DNA from: Altererythrobacter sp.
GTDB taxonomy: Bacteria > Pseudomonadota > Alphaproteobacteria > Sphingomonadales > Sphingomonadaceae
Length of the DNA stretch: 38,976 nt
Assembly: GCA_013002295.1 (NCBI GenBank)
Contig: JABDKI010000035.1
Span: forward strand, 1 to 38,976
Direction: 5' to 3'
Within the stretch, counting starts at the first letter, position 1, and each line of letters begins with the position of its first letter. Positions 8,437 through 18,283 of the stretch are shown piece by piece. Below the pieces are notes generated by a model. That model was not told where the DNA came from, did not search any database, and saw nothing but the letters and a program-made list of their open reading frames with translations. A program made the position numbers and the translations under genes.

Positions 8437-9615
8437 ATGTCGCAATCCGGAATGGACCCAGAAACTTTCGAGCAATTCATCGAGCAGCTTGACCGCTATG
8501 TGCGTGAGCGGCTGATCCCGGCCGAAAGGGACGTAATCGAAAATGATCGTCTGCCCGATGACATTGTTGCGGAGATGAAGGAAATGGGCCTGTTCGGGCT
8601 GACAGTGCCCGAAGAATATGGCGGCGCTGGGCTGAATACCACGCAGTATGCCCGCACGGTGCGATCGATGAGCTATGCCGCGCCTGCGTTCCGCTCAATC
8701 TTCTCGATCAACGTCGGGATGTTCAATTCCGCGATCAAAAACGGCGCTACCGAAGAGCAGAAGGCCGAATGGTGGCCGCGCGTCGCCGCGGGCGAAATCG
8801 CGTGCTTCGGCCTGACCGAACCGGGCAGCGGCTCTGACAGCGCCGCGATGCAGACTTTCGCCAAGCCTGACCCAAGCGGCAATGGCTGGGTGCTCAATGG
8901 CACCAAGCGCTACATCACCAACGCCCCGCATGCGAATGTTGCGCTGATCATGGCGCGCACCGAAAAAGAGGCATTGCCCAAGAATGCGCATGTCAGTGCG
9001 TTCATTGTGCCGATGGATACTCCGGGCATTTCCACCGGCAGCCCGGACAAGAAGATGGGCCAGTCAGGCGCGCATATCTCTGACGTGATGCTCGACGATG
9101 TGCATGTTCCGGGCGAAGCACTGCTTGGCGGAGAGACCGGCAAGGGTTTCCGATTTGCCATGATGAGTTTGGACAACGGACGCATTTCGGTGGGTGCGGC
9201 CAGCACAGGCTATGCCCGCCGCGCGCTCGACAGCGCGCTGCGCTATGCGAACGAGCGCAAGGCGTTTGGCGAGCCGATCGCGAATTTCCAGCTGATCCAG
9301 CAAATGCTCGCGGAGAGTGAGACTGAAATCTATGCCGCTGAAGCCATGATGGCAGATGTCACCGCGCGCGCTGACCGCGGCGAGAACGTTATCACCAAGG
9401 CAGCGGCCTTCAAAGTCTTCGCATCCGAGATGTGCGGGCGCGTGGTTGACCGGGTGGTCCAAATCTATGGCGGCGCAGGTTATCTCGCTGAATATGATGC
9501 CGAGCGTTTCTTCCGCGATGCACGTATTTACCGCATCTACGAAGGGACCACGCAGATCCTTCAGCTCCAGATCGCCAAGCATATGCTGCGCGAGTGGAAT
9601 GCGGTGCACGGCTGA
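8437..9615 (+). CDS. Acyl-CoA dehydrogenase
   Basis: ACFGLTEPGSGSDSAAMQT, QIYGGAGYLAEYDAERFFRDARIYRIYEGTTQI motifs. Confidence 0.95.
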   Translation: MSQSGMDPETFEQFIEQLDRYVRERLIPAERDVIENDRLPDDIVAEMKEMGLFGLTVPEEYGGAGLNTTQYARTVRSMSYAAPAFRSIFSINVGMFNSAIKNGATEEQKAEWWPRVAAGEIACFGLTEPGSGSDSAAMQTFAKPDPSGNGWVLNGTKRYITNAPHANVALIMARTEKEALPKNAHVSAFIVPMDTPGISTGSPDKKMGQSGAHISDVMLDDVHVPGEALLGGETGKGFRFAMMSLDNGRISVGAASTGYARRALDSALRYANERKAFGEPIANFQLIQQMLAESETEIYAAEAMMADVTARADRGENVITKAAAFKVFASEMCGRVVDRVVQIYGGAGYLAEYDAERFFRDARIYRIYEGTTQILQLQIAKHMLREWNAVHG

Positions 9616-10847
9616 TGTATCAGCTACTCAACGACCTGTCCGTCATCGAAGTCTCAAGCTTCGTCGCGTCGCCCACCATCGGGCTGTATTGCGCGCAGAT
9701 GGGCGCCGAGGTGATCCGCGTAGATCACAAGGCAGGCGGGCTCGACTACGACCGATACATGCTGACCAAGGAAGGCCGCAGTTTAAGCTGGGAGAATTTG
9801 AACCGCGCCAAGAAGTCGGTCGCGCTGGACTTGCGCAGCGGGGAAGGCCGCGAGCTTTGCGTCGAGCTGGCGCGCAAGACCGGCCAATGCGTTACCAACC
9901 TGCCTGAGAAAAGCTTCCTGAGCCATGCGGCCTTGTCTGATGGGCGGCCCGATATGGTCAGCGTGCGCATCATGGGTTGGCACGACGGTCGGCAGGCGAT
10001 GGACTTCACAGTCAACGCCGCCAGCGGTTATCCCCTGATGTGCGGGCCGGAAGATTGGGACATGGCCACAGCGCCCCCGGTCAATCAGGTGTTGCCGGCG
10101 TGGGATTTCATCACCGGAGCCTATGGCGCATTTGCCCTGCTCGCCGCATTGCGCCACCGCGATGCAAGCGGTGAAGGCAGCGAAGTGCGCATTCCGTTGG
10201 GCGATGTCGCCATCGGTACTATGGCAAACAGCGGGTCGATGGCAGAAATGCTTTATCGCGGGGCAGACCGCGAACGTTTGGGCAATGCCATCTGGGGCGC
10301 ATTCGGGCGTGATTTCAGAAGCCTCGACAACCAACGCTTCATGGTGGCAGCGCTCACTCCCAAGCAGTGGGATGGGCTGGTTGCCGCCTTTGGCCTCACT
10401 GAAGAGATTGCTGCGCTTGAGGCGGAATTGGGTGTGCGCTTCGCTGATGGGGATCGCCCACGCTTCGAACATCGCCACCGGTTGTTCGACCTGTTTCAGC
10501 AGGCGGCAGGGCAGCACGACTATGACGATCTTGCCGCGCGGATGAGCGAGCACGGCTGCACGTTCGAGCGTTATCGCACCATGCATGAAGCTGCGAACGA
10601 TCCTGAGTTGGTAGCCGACAACCCGCTGTTCGGGCCCTCGCCTGCGAACCCCTCAGGATTGGAATATCCTGCTACGCGCAGCTTTGCGAATATGCCTGAG
10701 AAGCAAATTGGTGACCCTGCACCTGCGCCATACCTTGGCCAGCACAGCGAAGAGGTTTTGGCCGAGAGGCTTGGCTTGTCCTCTGGCGCGATTGGCAAGT
10801 TGATCGATGCAGGCACGGTAGCTCTTTCAGACAAGGAAACACGATGA
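9615..10847 (+). CDS. CaiB/BaiF (family III) CoA-transferase
   Basis: VIEVSSFVASPTIGLYCAQMGAEVIRVDHKAGGLDYDR...LNRAKKSVALDLRSGEGRELCVELA. Likely ATG at 9615 (TGATG overlap). Confidence 0.92.
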   Translation: MYQLLNDLSVIEVSSFVASPTIGLYCAQMGAEVIRVDHKAGGLDYDRYMLTKEGRSLSWENLNRAKKSVALDLRSGEGRELCVELARKTGQCVTNLPEKSFLSHAALSDGRPDMVSVRIMGWHDGRQAMDFTVNAASGYPLMCGPEDWDMATAPPVNQVLPAWDFITGAYGAFALLAALRHRDASGEGSEVRIPLGDVAIGTMANSGSMAEMLYRGADRERLGNAIWGAFGRDFRSLDNQRFMVAALTPKQWDGLVAAFGLTEEIAALEAELGVRFADGDRPRFEHRHRLFDLFQQAAGQHDYDDLAARMSEHGCTFERYRTMHEAANDPELVADNPLFGPSPANPSGLEYPATRSFANMPEKQIGDPAPAPYLGQHSEEVLAERLGLSSGAIGKLIDAGTVALSDKETR

Positions 10848-12073
10848 CTAAGAGACGCGCAGCTATTGTTTCACCCTTGCGCACGCCGGTGGGCAAATTC
10901 CTCGGCACGCTGTCCCCGCTTGATGCGGGCAAGATGGGTGCAGTGATCCTGAAGGCGCTGATCGAACGCAGCGGGATTGATCCGGCGCGGGTCGATGATG
11001 TCGTGTTCAGTCAGGGTTATGGCAATGCCGAAGCGCCCGCGATCGGCCACTGGAGCTGGCTGGCCGCTGGCCTGCCGATCGAAGTTCCCGGTTTCCAGCT
11101 GGACCGCCGCTGCGGCTCTGGCGTGCAGGCGGTGGCGACCGCAGCGATGATGGTCGAGACCGGCATGGCAGACGTGGTGGTCGCGGGCGGCTGTGAGAGC
11201 ATGTCGAATGTAGAGCATTACACGACTGACCTTCGTGGCGGTGTGCGCATGGGTGACATGACGCTGCATGATCGCCTCAGCCGCGGACGCTTGATGAGCC
11301 AGCCAATCGAGCGGTTTGGGGTCATCACGGGGATGATCGAAACCGCAGAGAATCTGGCGAAGGATTACAACATCACGCGCGAAGAGGCGGACGCGTTTGC
11401 TGTCCGCTCTCACCAGAACGCTGCCAAAGCTTGGGAAGAGGGCAAATTCGCCGATCATCTGGTGCCCGTAGAAATCCCGCAGCGGCGCGGCGATCCCGTA
11501 ACATTCGATCAAGACGAAGGATATCGCGCGGACGCCAGCATGGAGACGCTCGGATCACTGCGCGCGATCGATCTGAAACGTGATCCCGATGCCATCGTCA
11601 CTGCGGGCAATGCCAGCCAGCAGAATGACGCGGCGGCGGCTTGTCTGGTCGTCGCTGAAGACAAGCTTGAGGAAATGGGCCTTACCCCTTCACTATGGTT
11701 CCATGGCTGGGCGGCTGCAGGGTGTGACCCCAGCCGAATGGGTATTGGCCCGGTGCCAGCGGTGGAACGGCTGTTCGCGCGCACCGGTATGAGCTGGGAC
11801 GATATCGGCCTGGTGGAGCTTAACGAAGCCTTCGCCCCGCAAGTTCTCGCCGTGCTGAAAGGCTGGGGCTGGTCAGATGATGACAGCCGCCGCGAAATCC
11901 TGAACGTCAACGGCTCGGGCATTTCGCTTGGTCACCCGATCGGCGCGACCGGCGGGCGTATTCTGGCAGACATGACGGCGGAAATGCATCGCCGCGAAGT
12001 TCGCTACGGGTTGGAAACAATGTGCATCGGGGGCGGGCAGGGAATCGCTGCGATATTCGAACGCGCGGCGTAA
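10844..12073 (+). CDS. Acetyl-CoA C-acyltransferase (thiolase)
   Basis: RRCGSGVQAVATAAMMV, GGCESMSN, NVNGSGISLGHPIGATGGR and CIGGGQGIA thiolase signatures. Confidence 0.95.
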   Translation: MTKRRAAIVSPLRTPVGKFLGTLSPLDAGKMGAVILKALIERSGIDPARVDDVVFSQGYGNAEAPAIGHWSWLAAGLPIEVPGFQLDRRCGSGVQAVATAAMMVETGMADVVVAGGCESMSNVEHYTTDLRGGVRMGDMTLHDRLSRGRLMSQPIERFGVITGMIETAENLAKDYNITREEADAFAVRSHQNAAKAWEEGKFADHLVPVEIPQRRGDPVTFDQDEGYRADASMETLGSLRAIDLKRDPDAIVTAGNASQQNDAAAACLVVAEDKLEEMGLTPSLWFHGWAAAGCDPSRMGIGPVPAVERLFARTGMSWDDIGLVELNEAFAPQVLAVLKGWGWSDDDSRREILNVNGSGISLGHPIGATGGRILADMTAEMHRREVRYGLETMCIGGGQGIAAIFERAA

Positions 12074-12091
12074 TCATGATAGGATGCGCTT

Positions 12092-12943
12092 ATGACTGAG
12101 TGGGACAATTGGATCGGACGCGAGCAGGTCCAGCGTGATACGCTCGACAATGCGCTGGCGAATCGTTGGTTTGCGACTTTCGATTTGGAAGCTTCGGCTA
12201 TCGGGATGATGCCACAGGGCATTCATTTGTGCTTGTGCACGCCGGAAGCGCCGCAGGCCGCGCTGGGTGAAGATGGTCATCCAAAGCGCGACGAAAGCGA
12301 CCAGAGCTTCTTCCCGCCGATACCGCTGCCGCGCCGGATGTGGGCCGCAAGCGAGATTGAGTTTCTGGAACCAATTCCCATTGGCGCAGATATCGAACGC
12401 ACCGGCCGTATTGTTTCGATTGCCGAGAAAGACGGCAAGAGCGGCAAGCTTGGCTTTGTCGATGTCGAGCATGTGACCAAGTCCGACGGTCTAGCCGCGG
12501 TGCGCGAAACGCAGACATTGGTTTATCGCGACGCCGTTGCACACGATGCTCCGCTTAGTCTGCCGAAGCCAAGCGACGAGGTCTTCGAACCGTCTGCGTG
12601 GGATATGCACGAGATTCTGACGCCCGATCCGCGGCTGCTGTTCCGTTTCTCCGCGCTCACTTTCAACACGCACCGCATCCATTACGACATGCCCTATGCG
12701 CGGGACGTTGAGCGCTACCGCGGCTTGGTGGTGCATGGACCACTGATGGCGAGCCTGCTTTTGCAGATGGCCGCGAGAACGCTGGGCGAGAACAAGCTCA
12801 AGAGTTTCAATTTCCGCGCTGTCAGTCCGGCGATTGCAGATGAAGTGCTGCATTTGGCCATGCGCAAATCAGGCGGCGGCTACGAGTTTGGCGCTTTTGC
12901 GAGCGATGGCAGGGAATGCGTTAAGGCGTCGGCTACGGCCTAG
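12092..12943 (+). CDS. MaoC/HTD2-like acyl-CoA hydratase (mesaconyl-C4-CoA / itaconyl-CoA hydratase-like)
   Basis: FFPPIPLPRRMWAASEIEF, FRFSALTFNTHRIHYDMPYARDVERYRGLVVHGPLMASLLL motifs. Confidence 0.85.
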   Translation: MTEWDNWIGREQVQRDTLDNALANRWFATFDLEASAIGMMPQGIHLCLCTPEAPQAALGEDGHPKRDESDQSFFPPIPLPRRMWAASEIEFLEPIPIGADIERTGRIVSIAEKDGKSGKLGFVDVEHVTKSDGLAAVRETQTLVYRDAVAHDAPLSLPKPSDEVFEPSAWDMHEILTPDPRLLFRFSALTFNTHRIHYDMPYARDVERYRGLVVHGPLMASLLLQMAARTLGENKLKSFNFRAVSPAIADEVLHLAMRKSGGGYEFGAFASDGRECVKASATA

Positions 12944-13797
12944 TCTTCTATATCCACCGGATAGTCTGCGATGGGCTCTAGCACTGAATAGCTTTCGCGC
13001 TGCGGCGCGCGCCCTAGCTCGGGAAACTCCAACGGCGGCGGGTCGATATGCGTATCTGGCAAGCGGTTCAGTAAGTCGCGCACTAAGGTTAACCGCCCTC
13101 GCTTCTGGTCATTGAAATCCACCAGCGTCCAGGGCGCCCACTCATTGTGGGTTGCTTGCAGCATCGCTTCGCGCGCAGCCGTATAGGCGTCGTACTTGCC
13201 GCGCGCAGCCAGATCGATCGGCGAGAGTTTCCAGCGCTTGAGCGGATCTTCAAGTCGTTCCTTCAAACGCTCTTCCTGATTCTCCTGATCTGTCGTCAGC
13301 CAGTACTTGAACAGCAAGATACCGTCATCGACGAGCTGCTTTTCAAAAAGCGGGGCTTGCTTCAGGAAAGCCTCCACCTGCGCGTCATCCGCAAAGCCCA
13401 TGACTTTCTCTACGCCCGCGCGATTGTACCAGCTGCGATCGAACAACACGATTTCGCCCGCATGCGGCAGATGCTTCACGTAGCGCTGGAAATACCATTG
13501 GGTTTGCTCGTCTTCGCTTGGTTTGGAAAGCGCCGCTGTGCGGCACTGGCGCGGGTTCAAACGCCCGCCCACAGCGCGGATTGCGCCGCCCTTGCCTGCT
13601 GTGTCTCGCCCTTCGAAGATTACGCAGATCCGCGCGCCTGTGGTCCGCGCCCACCGCGCCATCGCCACCAGTTCTTCCTCCAATGGCTCAAGCAGCTCTT
13701 CATACTGCTTGCGTTTAAGCTTCTCCAAGCGCACCTCCCGTTTGCACAGCCCAAATTGGCGTGGTATAGTTACAACTGAAACTATGGCTACAATCAC
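12940..13797 (-). CDS. ppk2: Polyphosphate kinase 2 family protein (true start may be internal to the ORF)
   Basis: VIFEGRDTAGKGGAIRAV, GEIVLFDRSWYNRAGVEKVMGF and KYWLTTDQENQEERLKERLEDPLKRWKLSPID motifs. Confidence 0.92.
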   Translation of the reverse strand: MIVAIVSVVTIPRQFGLCKREVRLEKLKRKQYEELLEPLEEELVAMARWARTTGARICVIFEGRDTAGKGGAIRAVGGRLNPRQCRTAALSKPSEDEQTQWYFQRYVKHLPHAGEIVLFDRSWYNRAGVEKVMGFADDAQVEAFLKQAPLFEKQLVDDGILLFKYWLTTDQENQEERLKERLEDPLKRWKLSPIDLAARGKYDAYTAAREAMLQATHNEWAPWTLVDFNDQKRGRLTLVRDLLNRLPDTHIDPPPLEFPELGRAPQRESYSVLEPIADYPVDIED

Positions 13798-14725
13798 AGA
13801 ACCACAGCAGGATTATTCGATCCTGCCCGATTTACCGGCGGATGTCTTTACTGCGCCGCTGAAAAAGCCTGCGCATGTGGGCGATGACTGGCTGGAGCCA
13901 GCGCAGACCGACTACACATCTGAAGATCACGCGATCTGGGATGACCTGTTTGCGCGGCAAATGAAGGTTCTGCCGGGCCGCGCAGCAACCGCTTTCATGG
14001 CGGGCCTTGAAAAGCTGGACCTCGGTCGCGGCGGCGTGCCCGAATTCGGCAAAATGTCGGAAGAGCTGGGCGCGCTCACAGGCTGGAGCGTTGTGCCTGT
14101 TCCGATGCTGATCCCCGATCACGTGTTCTTCTGGCATCTGGCCAATCGCCGTTTTCCGGCCGGCAATTTCATCCGCACGCGCGAGACATTCGACTACATT
14201 CAGGAACCTGACGTATTCCACGATGTCTTCGGGCATGTGCCTATGCTGACCGATCCGGTTTTCGCGGATTACATGCAGGAATATGGCCGCGCAGGGTGGA
14301 AGGCGATGCGCTACAATCACCTCAAGGCCCTAGGCGCGCTCTATTGGTATACAGTCGAATTCGGACTGATCGAAGAAGCGCCTGACGACATTCGCGCCTA
14401 TGGTGCTGGCATCTTGTCTGGCCCCACCGAAGCCGTTTTCTCTGTCGAAGCGGAAAGCCCAAACCGGATCATGCTGAATGTCGATCGCGTTATGCGCACC
14501 GACTATGTAATCAGCGATCTACAGCCGACATATTTCGTGATCGAGAGTTTCGAGGATCTCTATCGCCAAACTGTCGAGCGTGACTTTGATCGGCTCTATC
14601 GCAGCCTTGGCCACAGCTTCACTTACGCCAACACGGCAATAATCGATGTCGACAATGTCGTGCATCGCGGCAGTCAGGAATATCTGCTGCGCGGTGGTCG
14701 CGGATCAGGCGCCAAACCTGTTTGA
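13784..14725 (+). CDS. phhA: Phenylalanine 4-monooxygenase
   Basis: FFWHLANRRFPAGNFIRTRETFDYIQEPDVFHDVFGHVPML and YWYTVEFGLI aromatic amino acid hydroxylase motifs; ATG at 13784. Confidence 0.95.
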   Translation: MATITEPQQDYSILPDLPADVFTAPLKKPAHVGDDWLEPAQTDYTSEDHAIWDDLFARQMKVLPGRAATAFMAGLEKLDLGRGGVPEFGKMSEELGALTGWSVVPVPMLIPDHVFFWHLANRRFPAGNFIRTRETFDYIQEPDVFHDVFGHVPMLTDPVFADYMQEYGRAGWKAMRYNHLKALGALYWYTVEFGLIEEAPDDIRAYGAGILSGPTEAVFSVEAESPNRIMLNVDRVMRTDYVISDLQPTYFVIESFEDLYRQTVERDFDRLYRSLGHSFTYANTAIIDVDNVVHRGSQEYLLRGGRGSGAKPV

Positions 14726-14742
14726 TGTGAATATACAGCCTC

Positions 14743-15006
14743 TCAGGCGGAGGTTCGGTTGAGCATAAGTTTGCTGATCGCAACCAGCACAGCCGCCCCG
14801 GCTATCGACGCGCCCAGCGCTGTCCAGCTGAGGCCGCCCAGAAACGCCCAATTGTTTGCAAACAGTCCGGAAATCAGCGCGCCAACCAATCCAAAGCCGA
14901 TATCACGCCGGATACCTGGCACGTTTTCGGTGCGCGTCAGGATCGCGGCAAGCCAGCCGATGAGCGATCCGATAAAGATGAAGCACAATAGGGACATAGG
15001 TTCCAA
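14743..15006 (-). CDS. GlsB/YeaQ/YmgE family stress-response membrane protein
   Basis: Small multi-TM protein: FIFIGSLIGWLAAILTRTENVPGIRRDIGFGLVGALISGLFAN. Confidence 0.85.
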   Translation of the reverse strand: MEPMSLLCFIFIGSLIGWLAAILTRTENVPGIRRDIGFGLVGALISGLFANNWAFLGGLSWTALGASIAGAAVLVAISKLMLNRTSA

Positions 15007-15039
15007 GCGTGTCTAAATTCTGAGTTCCTCTACTCCTCT

Positions 15040-15064
15040 AACATCGCGGAGGGATAAAGGTTCC
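15040..15064 (-). promoter_or_regulatory. Candidate EcfG-type (general stress response sigma) promoter for the GlsB/YeaQ gene
   Basis: Minus strand GGAAC (15064-15060) + 16 nt + TGTT (15043-15040), close to the alphaproteobacterial EcfG consensus GGAAC-N16/17-CGTT; about 34 nt upstream of the ATG. Confidence 0.5.
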
Positions 15065-15068
15065 AAAA

Positions 15069-15926
15069 TCAGAAAATCGCCAGCAAGGCCGCACCAAGTA
15101 TGACGCGGTACACCACAAAGACCATCATCGAGGCTTTCTTGAGGAAATTCATCAGAAAAGCCATTGTTGCGAAGGCGGCGATAAAGGTGAAAATTCCGGC
15201 CCACAGCGCGTCCCATGCAAGGTTGGTTCCTGCTTCGAATATCTCCGGCACGATCAAAACCCCGGCGCCTGCGACTGCCGGGATAGAAAGCAGGAATGAG
15301 AACCGCGCCGCTTCGACACGCTGATATCCAAGGAATCTGGCCGCGGTCATGGTTACACCGGATCGGCTTGTGCCGGGGATGATCGCCAGCGCCTGTGCAA
15401 GGCCGACAATCAAGCCGTCGCGCCAGCTCATCTCTTCGAAAACTTTGACTTCCTTGCCGACCTTGTCCGCAATACCAAGCAGCACGCCGTAAAAGATCAG
15501 GTTCACTGCGATCAGATCGACAAAGCGGATCGAATTCATCAGATCGCCATCGACAATCTCGATACCGAACACGTTTTCCGCAAGCCCGTTGAATGCGCCC
15601 ATCTTGATGGAAAGCCCGAATAAAACCGCGGGGATCGTGCCGATCACGATCCACCAGAACAGGCGCCGTTCGGCGGGAGCATTGGGCGCTGATGCACCGA
15701 TGCCAACGCTAGCAAATCCGCCGCGCGCCAGAACCACTACGTCTTTGAAAAAATAGACGATGATTGCCAGCAATGATCCTACATGCACCGCGACATCGAT
15801 TAGCGGACCTTGGTCCGGCAAATCCGTCAGATACGGGATCAGGATCAAATGCCCTGACGAGGAAATCGGCAGGAACTCAGTGATCCCCTGAACGATCGCA
15901 ATAAGAAGCTGCTGAAACAGTGTCAT
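15069..15926 (-). CDS. uppP: Undecaprenyl-diphosphatase
   Basis: IVQGITEFLPISSSGHLIL and IIPGTSRSGVTMTAARFLG signatures. Confidence 0.96.
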   Translation of the reverse strand: MTLFQQLLIAIVQGITEFLPISSSGHLILIPYLTDLPDQGPLIDVAVHVGSLLAIIVYFFKDVVVLARGGFASVGIGASAPNAPAERRLFWWIVIGTIPAVLFGLSIKMGAFNGLAENVFGIEIVDGDLMNSIRFVDLIAVNLIFYGVLLGIADKVGKEVKVFEEMSWRDGLIVGLAQALAIIPGTSRSGVTMTAARFLGYQRVEAARFSFLLSIPAVAGAGVLIVPEIFEAGTNLAWDALWAGIFTFIAAFATMAFLMNFLKKASMMVFVVYRVILGAALLAIF

Positions 15927-15945
15927 AGCTCTCGCCTAATGAGCA

Positions 15946-15981
15946 AAGGGCAGGACAAGTCAAGCGACCAGCCCTGCCCTT
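15946..15981 (-). terminator. Hairpin after the M13 peptidase gene; possible weak terminator
   Basis: AAGGGCAGG(15946-15954)/CCTGCCCTT(15973-15981), 9-bp perfect stem; little U-tract. Confidence 0.35.
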
Positions 15982-16006
15982 CAGCAATTTCAGTGATGGT
16001 TTCCGC

Positions 16007-18154
16007 TTACCAAATGCGGATACGCTCTTCCGGTGGCAGATAGAGATCATGCTCCTCCGTCACGTTGAACGCTTCGTACCACGCATCCAGGTGACGCACG
16101 GCGTTGTTCAAACGGAACGTGCCCGGAGGGTGGTTCGCCGTCATGACGCGGTTGCGCAGGCTTTCCTCGCGCTCCATCCCGCGCCAGATTTGCGCAAAGC
16201 CCAGGAAGAACCGTTGATCGCCGGTCAAGCCGTCAATCACAGGTGCGTCCTCCTCGCCAAGCGAAATGCGATAGGCGCGATAGGCCATTTGCAATCCAAC
16301 CACGTCGCCTAGCGTCTCGCCCATGGATTGAGGGCCGCGCAGGCAGACTGGCCCTTCCGGGCTATCAACCGGGCAATAGGCTTCGATGAATTCTGCCATC
16401 CGGGCGGTGAATTGCTCGAAACCTTCGCGGTCTTCGTCCTGCCACCAGTTCCGCAGCTTGCCCGTAGCATCATATTGAGAGCCCTGGTCGTCATAACCAT
16501 GACCAATCTCATGGCCGATAACTGCGCCGATGCCGCCGTAATTGACCGCCGGATCAGCATCGCCGCCAAAGAACGGCGGCTGCAGGATCGCGGCAGGGAA
16601 CACGATACGGTTGGTGAGCGGCGAATAATACGCATTCACCGTTTGCGGCAGCATACCCCATTCGGTCGGATCAACCGGCTTGTCCAATTCCTTCAGCGCA
16701 TCTGCGCGCGCCCAGGCGATCGTATTGATACGGTTGGCGAGCGGATCGTTTGAGGTGATGTCGAGACCGTCGTAAGTCTCGAACTCATCCGGATAGCCCA
16801 CCATTGGCACGAAGCCGTTGAGCTTTTCAGTGGCTTGCTCGATCGTTGCATCGGTCATCCACTCGTTTTCTTCCAGAGCAGCTGCCATCGCGAGCTTGAG
16901 GTTGCCAACCAGTGTTTCCATTCGCGCCTTGCTTTCAGGCGGGAAGAAGCGCGCCACATACAGCGTGCCGAGCTGCTCGCCGAGTTGGCTCTCGACCGTA
17001 CCAATTGCGCGTTTCCAACGCGGGCGCTGCTCGGTGCGTCCGCCGATCGTCTTGCCGAAGAATTCGAAATTGGCATTGTCGAGTTCGCTCGAAAGCACTG
17101 ACGCATTTCCCGACAGGAATTGCGCAGCCATATAGGCTTTGATTGTGGCCAGCGGCGTTTCTGTCAGCAACTGCATCATCGCCGGCAAGCCGCCGCCGAT
17201 CATCCCGAGCTGTTCGCTGGTCAGGCTGTATTCCGCGATTTCATCTTCGGTCGGCGGGATTTGCGGCACGAGGTACCGGGCCTGCCCGTCAAACTTGCCA
17301 GCAGAAATCACTGTCTCAATCGGAAAGCCGCCCGATAGGGCCTTCAACTCATCAAGGGTGAGCTCGTTATAGGTAAGGTTGGGCATGCGGAAAATCTGCC
17401 GCGCCCACTCCAGCTCCGCGACCTTGTGCTCAAATGCATAGACAGCTTCCGCCGCAGCGGCCGGGTCCTGATAGCCGGCAGCACCAAGCAGCTTTGTCAG
17501 ATACACCTTGTAGGCGCCGCGGATTTCGAGATTGCTCTCTGAATCGACCAGATAATAGTCGCGGTCGGGCAATCCCATACCGTCGAAGCCGATTGAGACC
17601 GCGTGATCGGTCGGGTTGCGCGAGTCGACGGTTACGCCCGCACTCACCAGCGCCGGATAGCCGGGTGTTTCGAACAGCTCGGCCAGGCGGGCCATGTCAG
17701 GGGCTGTGAAAATCTCGTTGAGATAGGGCTGTGCCGGGGCAAGGCCAGTTGCATCGATAGCGTCCATATCGAGATAGGCGTTATAGGCATCGACGATCCG
17801 GCGCGCCGTCGTACCCTGCTCAGGGCTCGATGCGACAAGATCCGCAATCAGCGTTTCGACATCGGCGACCGATTTTTCTCGCAACATGTCAAACGCGCCG
17901 TAACGCTGGCGGTCAGCCGGGATCTCGTTGTTGGCAACCCACAGTCCATTGACATAAGCGTCGAAATCATCGCCCGGTGCGCGTGCTTGATCAATAGTGT
18001 CCAGTCCCACGCCCCAAGCACCGAAATCCATGGTCGGCGACGATGGCGCTTCCGCTGCAGTTTCAGTTTCGGTTGTAGTCTCATCAGCCAGCGCCGGTGC
18101 GGCGATGACAAGCGCGATTGCGCTGGTGCCAGTGGCAAGCAGTTGCCTAATCAT
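16007..18154 (-). CDS. M13 family metallopeptidase (neprilysin-like), secreted; ORF open to 18205
   Basis: AVIGHEIGHGYDDQGSQYDATGKLRNWW zinc motif (HExxH), NAYYSPLTNRIVFPAAILQPPFF; signal peptide after the ATG at 18154. Confidence 0.93.
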   Translation of the reverse strand: MIRQLLATGTSAIALVIAAPALADETTTETETAAEAPSSPTMDFGAWGVGLDTIDQARAPGDDFDAYVNGLWVANNEIPADRQRYGAFDMLREKSVADVETLIADLVASSPEQGTTARRIVDAYNAYLDMDAIDATGLAPAQPYLNEIFTAPDMARLAELFETPGYPALVSAGVTVDSRNPTDHAVSIGFDGMGLPDRDYYLVDSESNLEIRGAYKVYLTKLLGAAGYQDPAAAAEAVYAFEHKVAELEWARQIFRMPNLTYNELTLDELKALSGGFPIETVISAGKFDGQARYLVPQIPPTEDEIAEYSLTSEQLGMIGGGLPAMMQLLTETPLATIKAYMAAQFLSGNASVLSSELDNANFEFFGKTIGGRTEQRPRWKRAIGTVESQLGEQLGTLYVARFFPPESKARMETLVGNLKLAMAAALEENEWMTDATIEQATEKLNGFVPMVGYPDEFETYDGLDITSNDPLANRINTIAWARADALKELDKPVDPTEWGMLPQTVNAYYSPLTNRIVFPAAILQPPFFGGDADPAVNYGGIGAVIGHEIGHGYDDQGSQYDATGKLRNWWQDEDREGFEQFTARMAEFIEAYCPVDSPEGPVCLRGPQSMGETLGDVVGLQMAYRAYRISLGEEDAPVIDGLTGDQRFFLGFAQIWRGMEREESLRNRVMTANHPPGTFRLNNAVRHLDAWYEAFNVTEEHDLYLPPEERIRIW

Positions 18155-18283
18155 ATGTGCGTCCCCAAGATTGACGTTTCTCGGCGTGATCTTGCCGAAT
18201 TCCATTGCAACGCCTTAAACCGAATTTCGCTCCCGCGCCGTCGTTTGTCGGAAATGTGCGCAGTTGGTCGAGAATTGCGGGCT

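Noticed and set aside
9783-10586. 267-aa minus-strand ORF opposite the CoA-transferase
   Set aside because: Antisense shadow ORF with no recognisable domain; the plus-strand frame has clear family motifs.
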